In this document: piece after piece, positions 34,490-41,482 of the stretch | Layout: each line of letters starts with the position of its first letter | How positions within the stretch are numbered: the stretch's first letter is position 1 | From: Pseudobdellovibrionaceae bacterium | GTDB lineage: Bacteria > Bdellovibrionota > Bdellovibrionia > Bdellovibrionales > Bdellovibrionaceae | DNA length: 45,243 bases | Direction: 5' to 3' | Assembly (NCBI GenBank): GCA_016785955.1 | Contig: JAEUWH010000070.1 | Span: 1 to 45,243 of the forward strand | The notes under the pieces: model-generated | Databases searched by the model: none | The model's input: only the letters and a program-made list of their open reading frames with translations | What the model was told of the DNA's origin: nothing | Program-made: the position numbers and the translations under genes

Positions 34490-36160
34490 TCATTGCCGTC
34501 CAGGAATACCAATATAACTTTGAGGCAAGCCATTTGACTCGTCGATTTGTACAATATAAGTCTCTTTGATAGACCCATCATTATTTCTTAAAATGGCTAG
34601 ATACGCATCTTTGCCAGCGTCTTTTGTTTGCGTGCCACCCCAAGGAGCTTGTATTGTGGCGGCTTTTGCAATATCAAATCCTGCCTGCGACATCAAAATC
34701 ATTTCTGTAGGGGCTATTTTTAAGACAGACACGATATCCTCTGAATTTAAAATTCTTCCAATAACACTCTGTTTTATTTTGTTTTCATACTTACCATTGT
34801 TTGCGGTTATAGCTTCTCTTGTCGCTTCGATGTATTTACTTTTGAATACATTGAGGCCAACAGGGTATATGTCAGGAGCACCTGTTTCTGTAAGCTGCAG
34901 ATTTAGAATGCTTCCAATATAAGGCCTTAAACCGTCGGGATAATCCGTTTTATCTAGTTTTCCAATTCCCTCTCCCAAGGTGCTTAGAAGATTTGGCAAC
35001 TTGTCCCAATTACTTTCGGTAATTTTTATGGCGAAAGTGGGTGTCACTTTGACAAATTGTCTAGAGGCTCCCGAAAATTTTCGATTGCGTACGATACCTT
35101 CCAAACTACTTTGTTTAACGACACCCATAAGCTCTAGTTTTAAACCACGACTTTCCAGTTGATCAATCTTCCTGGAAACCACGCGATCTATCGTTTGATC
35201 AAGAATCAATTTGTCAGGGGAAATATCTTCATATCGAGAACGCACCAAAACGTCCGCGGTATATCCCGCCGGCCCATTGTATTGTCCAACATAGGTATAA
35301 AGCATCCATATCATTTTATTTCTCTGTTCCGGTGTTAAAGACAAATAACGGTTACTCACGGCCAGCTCTTTAGATATTTTAGAAACAATAAAAGAGTTCA
35401 CAAGGGCGTTGATCTGATTAGACACGATTTTTTCATTCCATAAGTCACGTGATGGTTGTCTGCGAATTGCTGCACCGATGTCTCGCATATCATCAAACTT
35501 TTGCTGAAATAAATTAACTACAACATCATCCGATGCAATGACTTTAGCGATTTGATCTGCCGTCAATTGTTTTCCGGCGAGTCTAAAAAACTCGGCTTGC
35601 TGCTCGGATGTCAAAGCGTTCAGACCAAGTTTGCTGGCTTTAATTTTATTGCCCCCTTCTGCAAAATCGAAGTATGCCCTTTCGTAAGAATCCAGTCCCT
35701 GCTGTACCTTTTGGTTAGTCATTGCAATCTCTTGTAAATACTGGATTGCGGCTTCGTTAATTTTAGCACCTAACGAAGGATGTTTTACATTATCAATAGC
35801 GTCTCGTTTTTGGGGTAAGTAATATCCTGTATCTTGAACCTCTCGCGCCAATTCCAATATGTCCTCGTTGCTCATCTCCTTCTTTAGCATTTCCGCCGTC
35901 TTTTTGTGAAAACTTACTACGTAATCATAGTTATCCAACCATTCTTTCTTCGATCCATTTCTAAAATTAAAAAGCACGTCTTTATAAAAGCCAACAAAAT
36001 CCAAATTATCGATAATGTTCTTTTGAGCTTTTGTTAAAGATTTATAATATACATAACACCCATCCGGACCAGCATAGGCCGGAGTTAAACTGGCAACCGT
36101 TGTCATTGATAAAATTAAACCCAAATAGTATCTAGAAAATTTCAAAGATTTTTTTTTCAT
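34490..36160 (-). CDS. Large secreted helical protein of unknown function
   Basis: A 556-residue exported protein. The ATG at 36160 has GGAGAACAGT upstream; the signal peptide (KFSRYYLGLILSMTTVAS) ends ...TPAYA. The mature chain begins GPDGCYVYYKSLTKAQ, matching the Cys-aromatic-Tyr-Lys-Ser pattern of the proteins at 21019 and 28477. Residues 60-300 are mostly helical and charged (MSNEDILELAREVQDTGYYL; LTSEQQAEFFRLAGKQLTAD). Residues about 330-556 look like a mixed alpha/beta domain (RQFVKVTPTFAIKITESNWD; APTEMILMSQAGFDIAKAAT; GKDAYLAILRNNDGSIKETY). No catalytic motif is recognised. Codon and base use look like those of its neighbours. Confidence 0.75.
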   Translation of the reverse strand: MKKKSLKFSRYYLGLILSMTTVASLTPAYAGPDGCYVYYKSLTKAQKNIIDNLDFVGFYKDVLFNFRNGSKKEWLDNYDYVVSFHKKTAEMLKKEMSNEDILELAREVQDTGYYLPQKRDAIDNVKHPSLGAKINEAAIQYLQEIAMTNQKVQQGLDSYERAYFDFAEGGNKIKASKLGLNALTSEQQAEFFRLAGKQLTADQIAKVIASDDVVVNLFQQKFDDMRDIGAAIRRQPSRDLWNEKIVSNQINALVNSFIVSKISKELAVSNRYLSLTPEQRNKMIWMLYTYVGQYNGPAGYTADVLVRSRYEDISPDKLILDQTIDRVVSRKIDQLESRGLKLELMGVVKQSSLEGIVRNRKFSGASRQFVKVTPTFAIKITESNWDKLPNLLSTLGEGIGKLDKTDYPDGLRPYIGSILNLQLTETGAPDIYPVGLNVFKSKYIEATREAITANNGKYENKIKQSVIGRILNSEDIVSVLKIAPTEMILMSQAGFDIAKAATIQAPWGGTQTKDAGKDAYLAILRNNDGSIKETYIVQIDESNGLPQSYIGIPGRQ

Positions 36161-36337
36161 ACTGTTCTCCATTTTTTTATTACAAAAACTGAAGAAGCAC
36201 TTTTTGTTCCAACAAAGAGGCCTATAACCTATTGAAATTTTGGATGAACACGCAACACATACACTGCATATGCAGAAAAGGCTCAAAAAAGTCCCACCTG
36301 TGGCAAATCTTTAGACAGCACGTGCGCTCTTTCTTCT

Positions 36338-36370
36338 TTTTGTGGGGATTTTTAATAAATCCCCACAAAA
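36338..36370. repeat. Perfect 14-bp hairpin between two minus-strand genes
   Basis: TTTTGTGGGGATTT (36338-36351) is the exact complement of AAATCCCCACAAAA (36357-36370) around a five-base loop. It lies 20 bp after the ArsR-type gene and could end its transcript, but neither strand has a T run beyond the stem. A 12-bp palindrome CTGCATATGCAG lies at about 36258-36269 in the same gap. Confidence 0.55.
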
Positions 36371-36389
36371 TGGGGCCCGATTTTCAATA

Positions 36390-36707
36390 CTATCTATGAT
36401 GCTTTAAAATAGAGTCCAGCAAGCCCGGAAATTTTTTATCAAGTTCTAGTTTTCTTAAGGTATTAATAACCTCAACGCCAACTTTTTTCGATCGAATCAA
36501 ACCATTTTCTCGAAGGACCTTATGGTGAAATGATATCGTCGAGGGCGGCAAACCCGATGCACATGATTTTGTACAGCTCATCCCTTGGCAACTGGCCAGT
36601 TTCTTTACAATCTCGCGACGAATAGGATCGGACAGAGCATGCAATACTCCGTCGATTGTAAGGTCTTTCATGGATGGATGACTAAAATTCCTGGCCATTT
36701 CCGTCAT
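36390..36707 (-). CDS. ArsR/HTH-type transcriptional regulator with CTKSC cysteines
   Basis: A 105-residue winged-helix regulator, the length of the ArsR family (LHALSDPIRREIVKKLA; STISFHHKVLRENGLIRSKK as the recognition helix and start of wing). It has a Cys cluster, SCQGMSCTKSCASGL, placed just before the recognition helix; such cysteines could sense electrophiles or metals. It is divergent from an Old Yellow Enzyme across a 130-bp gap with a long palindrome at 36757-36791, so it probably represses both genes until an electrophile modifies it. This role is inferred from context. The start at 36707 has no strong ribosome binding site. Confidence 0.83.
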   Translation of the reverse strand: MTEMARNFSHPSMKDLTIDGVLHALSDPIRREIVKKLASCQGMSCTKSCASGLPPSTISFHHKVLRENGLIRSKKVGVEVINTLRKLELDKKFPGLLDSILKHHR

Positions 36708-36756
36708 GATAAACTAGTTCTAAAAAAAGAGCAAGTGATCGAGTTAATACTTCATT

Positions 36757-36791
36757 AATACAATATTTCAATATTATTGAAGTATTGTATT
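36757..36791. promoter_or_regulatory. Palindromic operator between the regulator and the Old Yellow Enzyme gene
   Basis: AATACAATATTTCAAT (36757-36772) and ATTGAAGTATTGTATT (36776-36791) are complementary at 15 of 16 positions around ATT. A half-site, AATACTTCA (36746-36754), lies just outside. TTGACG at 36790-36795 with TTATTA 17 bp on would form the plus-strand promoter, so a repressor here would cover the -35 element. Confidence 0.65.
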
Positions 36792-36837
36792 GACGTTTGT
36801 ATCCGAGGTCTCTTATTAGAAAAAAAGCGAGGTTTCT

Positions 36838-37884
36838 ATGACTGATATTTTGTTCCAGCCGCTCAAGGTGGGCGACTTAACACTTCCTAATCGAATTATT
36901 ATGGCACCCCTGACTCGGCAGCGCTCTGGAGTCGAGCGCGTCCCCAACGACATGATGAAAGAGTATTACACCCAACGAGCCAGTGCTGGCTTGATTTTAA
37001 CAGAAGCGACAGCTATTGATCCTATGGGCGTTGGCTACAAAGATACTCCTGGCATCTGGAACGATGCTCAAATTCAGGGCTGGAAAAAAATTACAGATGC
37101 CGTTCATGAAAAAGGGGGGCGAATTTTCCTACAGCTATGGCATGTTGGGCGTATTTCAGATCCCATTTTTTTAAATGGAGAAACACCGGTAGCTCCAAGT
37201 GCCATCGCGGCGGCAGGACATGTCAGCTTAGTTCGCCCACAACGCCCTTACACCACACCTCGTTCACTCGAAACGGCCGAGGTCAAAGCACTTGTGCAGA
37301 AATATAGGCAAGCCGGCGTACACGCACAACACGCCGGTTTCGATGGCGTCGAAGTACACGGAGCGAACGGCTATTTGATCGATCAGTTTTTACAAACTAA
37401 AACCAACCAACGCACAGATGCCTATGGTGGTTCAATTCAAAACCGCGCACGGTTCTTGTTAGAAATTGTTGATGAGCTAATAGGCGTTTGGGGACCAGGG
37501 CGTATCGGCGTGCATTTAGCGCCAGCTTCTGACAGCCATGACATGGGTGATGACAATCCTAAAGAAACATTTGGCTTTGTCGCCCGTGAACTTGGCCAAA
37601 GGAAAATTGCATTTATTTTCACCCGCGAAGGTCAGCGCGAAAATTATCTGACGGCGTACCTGAAAAAAGAATTCGGTGGCGTCCTGATTGCCAATCAAGG
37701 ACTTGACCCCGTCCAAGCCGCCAGCCTGGTTAAAGCAGGAGTTGCGGATGCGATCTCGTGGGGAAAATACTATATTTCCAACCCTGACTTACCGGAAAAG
37801 ATAAAAAAAGATCTCCCCTTTACCCCCTTTCAACCAGAGACTTTCTATACCGAAGGACCACAGGGATATATTGACTATAAATAG
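36838..37884 (+). CDS. Old Yellow Enzyme family flavin oxidoreductase (NemA-like)
   Basis: A 348-residue FMN enzyme that reduces activated alkenes, N-ethylmaleimide or nitro-compounds with NADPH. Family marks are FQPLKVGDLTLPNRIIMAPL (FMN-binding start), LQLWHVGR, the substrate-binding His/Asn pair in VEVHGANGYLIDQFLQTKTN, and the phosphate site in the last third (GVADAISWGKYYISNPDLPE). The length is typical (about 350-365). GAGG lies upstream of the ATG. Paired divergently with the Cys-containing ArsR-type regulator, it is probably an inducible electrophile-detoxifying enzyme. Confidence 0.93.
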   Translation: MTDILFQPLKVGDLTLPNRIIMAPLTRQRSGVERVPNDMMKEYYTQRASAGLILTEATAIDPMGVGYKDTPGIWNDAQIQGWKKITDAVHEKGGRIFLQLWHVGRISDPIFLNGETPVAPSAIAAAGHVSLVRPQRPYTTPRSLETAEVKALVQKYRQAGVHAQHAGFDGVEVHGANGYLIDQFLQTKTNQRTDAYGGSIQNRARFLLEIVDELIGVWGPGRIGVHLAPASDSHDMGDDNPKETFGFVARELGQRKIAFIFTREGQRENYLTAYLKKEFGGVLIANQGLDPVQAASLVKAGVADAISWGKYYISNPDLPEKIKKDLPFTPFQPETFYTEGPQGYIDYK

Positions 37885-38066
37885 GACTCTCTCGTTAAGC
37901 TCGTCCAGTTTGTTCGCAAGGTTTTAGCTCTGCCAAACGGCTTTCTGGACGCCTAAAATATAGAGATCCGACGACAGTTCATGATCAACAGACCAGGCCT
38001 TGTCGTATTTACTTGGTAAAAACAAACCCCTTTCCTATTTCACGAAACCCCATTAGTACAACGAGC

Positions 38067-38966
38067 ATGACTCGTTCAAATGTAAATAAATTTGTTAAAA
38101 ATGCCAAGCAACTTGCCATGCTGCCCACCTCGAAAAGACTGAATAAATGGGTTTTATTTGAATATCCGTTTGACGCTCAACTGTTAAACTTAAGTCCTCT
38201 TTATCTGAAAAGCCGCCAACTTTATACTGAATTGGGAGGAACATTTAACCCCAGAATTTGCTCCACCATGCGGGGTCTAAGCGCCCAAGACCTGTTTGCC
38301 GATACCATTGACTATACTCCTTCGTTAACACAAATAACTTGGTTTGCCGAAAATCTAAATGATGTCGTCGATCCCGAAAAAGAGCTTGAATCGCTAGAGC
38401 GGTATAACGAGATTTCTGTATTTCACGAACAAAACCACCGCGTGATTTGGCGACTCTTACCTCCAGCTCCGAAAGGGCAACGAGAACTAGGACGATACTT
38501 AAATTTTGCCGAAAGCTTGGTGGTCGTCCTCGACATAGCACTTGGCAACCAGTTAGGGCCAAAACACTCGCCAATTTTCGAGCAAATGAAAATCATTTAT
38601 CGCTCAGCAGGGCGCACCAGCAAATCTAAATCAAAACGCGATTATTTTTTAGCCGTGTTCGTAGCCACGTATTTGCTTTTAGAATTGATCAACCCCGAAG
38701 ATATCCAAGCCGCCGTTAATTATATTCTTCCCGGACAAAAGACACTGAATCACACGGCAGTTCACGACAGCTTAGAATTAAGCGAACTATTCACCCGTAT
38801 TACCAACCCGGAATGGCAAGCCCGCTTCTGGAAACAGGCTCAAAAAAAGCTTGCGAAAAAACATGCCGGAAACAGCATTCAAGAACTCTCTCTTCCGCAG
38901 GACCCACTTGATCTTAGCGATGATCTTGCACGTGTTCACCATATCTTAGATTTTTTCGAGGTGTAA
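38067..38966 (+). CDS. Unknown protein with an HExxH motif
   Basis: A 299-residue soluble protein without a signal peptide. I start it at the ATG at 38067 (MTRSNVNKF); the frame upstream begins with TTG. The helix EISVFHEQNHRVIWRLL contains HEQNH, an HExxH zinc-protease motif, and a Glu lies 25 residues further (NFAESLVVV), a spacing that fits gluzincin metallopeptidases. The surroundings do not match a known peptidase family, so this is a suggestion only. The C-terminal half is helical (NPEWQARFWKQAQKKLAKKH). It stands alone between the Old Yellow Enzyme and OmpA genes. Confidence 0.72.
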   Translation: MTRSNVNKFVKNAKQLAMLPTSKRLNKWVLFEYPFDAQLLNLSPLYLKSRQLYTELGGTFNPRICSTMRGLSAQDLFADTIDYTPSLTQITWFAENLNDVVDPEKELESLERYNEISVFHEQNHRVIWRLLPPAPKGQRELGRYLNFAESLVVVLDIALGNQLGPKHSPIFEQMKIIYRSAGRTSKSKSKRDYFLAVFVATYLLLELINPEDIQAAVNYILPGQKTLNHTAVHDSLELSELFTRITNPEWQARFWKQAQKKLAKKHAGNSIQELSLPQDPLDLSDDLARVHHILDFFEV

Positions 38967-39168
38967 ATCACCAGCACTTTAGGTTTGTTTCAATTCGAGG
39001 CATTTTGCTAAGGCATAAATTAAAAAAAATTTCTGTCAGAGACATCACTCACTCGACTTTTTGTTAGCAACCCTACTTTTGGCTGGCCTCCAAAATTCCA
39101 GAAATCTTGAATTGTTAAGAGCACGCACCCGTAAAATAATTAAATTTGAGGGACTAGTTCAAATCACA

Positions 39169-40659
39169 ATGAAAAACAGTTATCTAAAGATGAAGATAAA
39201 GTTAACTCTAGCTCTCTTATTTCTCCAAATTAGCGTGTTCGCTAACTTTGTCGGCAATGATACGCAAAATTTTAACCCTATCCCAAGTGGTTTGGATTTT
39301 GTCACTGTTCACAGTAGCGAAACACTGCTGCAAGGCTTTTTCAATTCAGGTATATTCATTAACTATGGTAAGAATTCACTTCCGAATACACAAGATGAGT
39401 ATGGAAAAACAGTCAGCAGCAAGGATTCAACCACTTTCACAGATCTCAGTTTTGCCTATGGAATTATCGAAGATCTGGATTTTGGACTTAGCCTTTCCTA
39501 TCTAAACACACAAGAAACAAATCGCGATGTACCAGGCGCTCAATTTGCCGGCACCGGACTAAATGAAATACGCTTACTAGGAAAATATCGCTGGCAAAAA
39601 CGTGATCCCACCGGAATTGCCTTGGTCACATCAATGAACTTTAATCAATCCTTGAACAATCCCTTTGCCGGTACCGACAGCGGCCCAACATTGAACATCG
39701 AAGGTATCGTCGATCATAAGCTGGGAAATTTTTTATTAGCCGGAAACTTAGGGTATCGGATGCGCAGCCAAGGAAAACCTATTTCCGGCGCACTCTTCCA
39801 AACACTCCCTAACCAAGTCATCACTTCTTTAGCGGCCAGCTATTATTTAAACTCGGCGGATTTAAAACTGATCGCCGAACTGTTTGCCGCCAAATCCACC
39901 GAGACAGTTCCCTTTATCGATTCCGAAAAAATTTCCTCCGAGTTTTTGTTCGGAGTGAAATACGACGCTCACACTTATGCGTCCTTCCACTTCGGCGCCG
40001 GTACACAAGTCAGCGATGGCCTCTTTACACCAGACTGGCGCATCTACACTGGCCTAAACATGAGTTTTGATATCCTTCACATACCGACGTCCCGCTCGTC
40101 GCCCTCAAAAGATTCTCGTCCCATTCAAAAAACAACCTACACCTATCAAGGATACCAACCCCGAGACATCGTCGCTCTCAAAGAAATCCCCTTTGATACA
40201 CTTGCCAAAAATCATGAATTTTACCTGGGCACAACGGTACCCGAAACCGATTTTTCTGGTATAAAACCACCTTTTGAAATTATCCGTCTAGATAATTTTG
40301 ATTTTGATTTTGGCTCTTCTAAAATTCGCCCCGAGTATTATCCTCTTTTAAATCGTCTAGCCGCTTATATCGGCTCTAACCCTCCTGTTATAAAAATTCG
40401 CGTCGAAGGCCACACCGATTCTTTAGGCTCCGAAGAGCGTAATCGCAAACGCAGCCAAAGCCGTGCCGACGCCGTCACAGATTTTATTAAAAACACAGGA
40501 CTTATTTCTCATGTCGTTACGGAACCTGTAGGCATGGGCGCCAGTCGCCCGATTGCCGACAATAGTAATTTCCAAGGACGTCAACAAAATCGTCGCGTGG
40601 AGATTCGTATTCTCCGCCAGATTCCCGCACCACCTTTTGAAAAAATAGAGACGGAATAA
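39169..40659 (+). CDS. Outer-membrane beta-barrel protein with OmpA peptidoglycan-binding domain
   Basis: A 496-residue envelope protein. The signal peptide ends ...LQISVFA. Residues about 25-310 alternate as membrane beta strands (FTDLSFAYGIIEDLDFGLSL; IRLLGKYRWQKRDPTGIALV; LLAGNLGYRMRSQGKP), forming a transporter-like or porin barrel. After a linker, the C-terminal OmpA domain (about 375-490) holds FDFDFGSSKIRPEYYPLLNR, VEGHTDSLGSEERNRKRSQS and RADAV, with the Asp and Arg that bind diaminopimelate. A second possible start lies at 39190. The long frame upstream of 39169 has no support. It could anchor the envelope near the fibre operon downstream. Confidence 0.88.
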   Translation: MKNSYLKMKIKLTLALLFLQISVFANFVGNDTQNFNPIPSGLDFVTVHSSETLLQGFFNSGIFINYGKNSLPNTQDEYGKTVSSKDSTTFTDLSFAYGIIEDLDFGLSLSYLNTQETNRDVPGAQFAGTGLNEIRLLGKYRWQKRDPTGIALVTSMNFNQSLNNPFAGTDSGPTLNIEGIVDHKLGNFLLAGNLGYRMRSQGKPISGALFQTLPNQVITSLAASYYLNSADLKLIAELFAAKSTETVPFIDSEKISSEFLFGVKYDAHTYASFHFGAGTQVSDGLFTPDWRIYTGLNMSFDILHIPTSRSSPSKDSRPIQKTTYTYQGYQPRDIVALKEIPFDTLAKNHEFYLGTTVPETDFSGIKPPFEIIRLDNFDFDFGSSKIRPEYYPLLNRLAAYIGSNPPVIKIRVEGHTDSLGSEERNRKRSQSRADAVTDFIKNTGLISHVVTEPVGMGASRPIADNSNFQGRQQNRRVEIRILRQIPAPPFEKIETE

Positions 40660-40871
40660 ATTCTCATTCTTAGATATATCAAAAATCTGTAAAGATTCAT
40701 TGTAACATGACCATCTCCACAGATGGCCCTTTACTCGGATTTTCTTGAAAATTCGTATTTCTCTTGAAACTCAACATCCTAGAGTTTTTCAAGAATTCTC
40801 GAGACAATAATTAATTCAATTCGCCGAAATATTTCTCAGACAGCAATGCAACTATTAAAGGATTTTTGCGC
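40660..40871 (+). other. Intergenic region before the lipoprotein-fibre operon
   Basis: Contains a 6-bp hairpin CCATCT (40711-40716)/AGATGG (40721-40726), possibly the end of the OmpA transcript, and repeated TTTCTTGAAA-like segments near 40741-40775. The operon promoter must lie here, but I cannot single it out. Confidence 0.35.
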
Positions 40872-41468
40872 ATGATTGTGAATAGAAAATTTCAACTGTT
40901 ACTTTATATCGTACACGTGATCGCGGCCTTCACCGTCGGTTGTGGAAAATCTGAATTTGATCCCTTACTTAAAACAATCCCCAGTTTAAAACCAGAGAAC
41001 AATGGACCCTCTTTAAAAACAAGTTCTATGGATATCAGTTCCCCAAATGTGGCCGACGGAATCAACCCGGCCATTGTAACTCTTCATTTAAAAACCGAAG
41101 ACGATAAACCCGTGACTGGTCTTCAAATGGGCCTTCAAGTTTCTGGCAGTGGCAATATCATTGTCCCCTGCACCCCGTCCGACAATTTGGGGCAATCAGA
41201 ATGCCAAATTTATTCGTTTAAAGCGGAAATTAAAAAAGTTTCTACAGTTGGTACAATCACGATGAAAGAAGAAACTATTTTTCAAAGACCACCCGTTTCA
41301 AAAAGCACTTTCGGCATCGTAAGCTCTGGACACTTTGAAACACACTCGAGCGGAATCAATATAGTTTCCATGTCTGGCATCACAGAAAGTGACACACGCC
41401 TGTACGATTCCAGTGGTGCGCTTCGAGTGAAAACATCGATTTTTAATTCAATTATTGAAAAGAAATAA
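40872..41468 (+). CDS. Lipoprotein with Ig-like domain, partner of the fibre gene
   Basis: A 198-residue lipoprotein: the N-terminus ends in lipobox TVGC followed by GKSEFDPLL. Residues about 50-140 resemble a bacterial Ig-like (Big/invasin) fold (SMDISSPNVADGINPAIVTL; HLKTEDDKPVTGLQMGLQVS; GSGNIIVPC). The tail (SSGHFETHSSGINIVSMSGI) is beta-rich. AAAGGA precedes the ATG by nine bases. It lies 14 bp upstream of the fibre gene, so the two are translated from one mRNA; it is well placed to tether or chaperone the fibre at the outer membrane. That partnership is inferred. Confidence 0.8.
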   Translation: MIVNRKFQLLLYIVHVIAAFTVGCGKSEFDPLLKTIPSLKPENNGPSLKTSSMDISSPNVADGINPAIVTLHLKTEDDKPVTGLQMGLQVSGSGNIIVPCTPSDNLGQSECQIYSFKAEIKKVSTVGTITMKEETIFQRPPVSKSTFGIVSSGHFETHSSGINIVSMSGITESDTRLYDSSGALRVKTSIFNSIIEKK

Positions 41469-41482
41469 CTGAGGGTTTGAAA

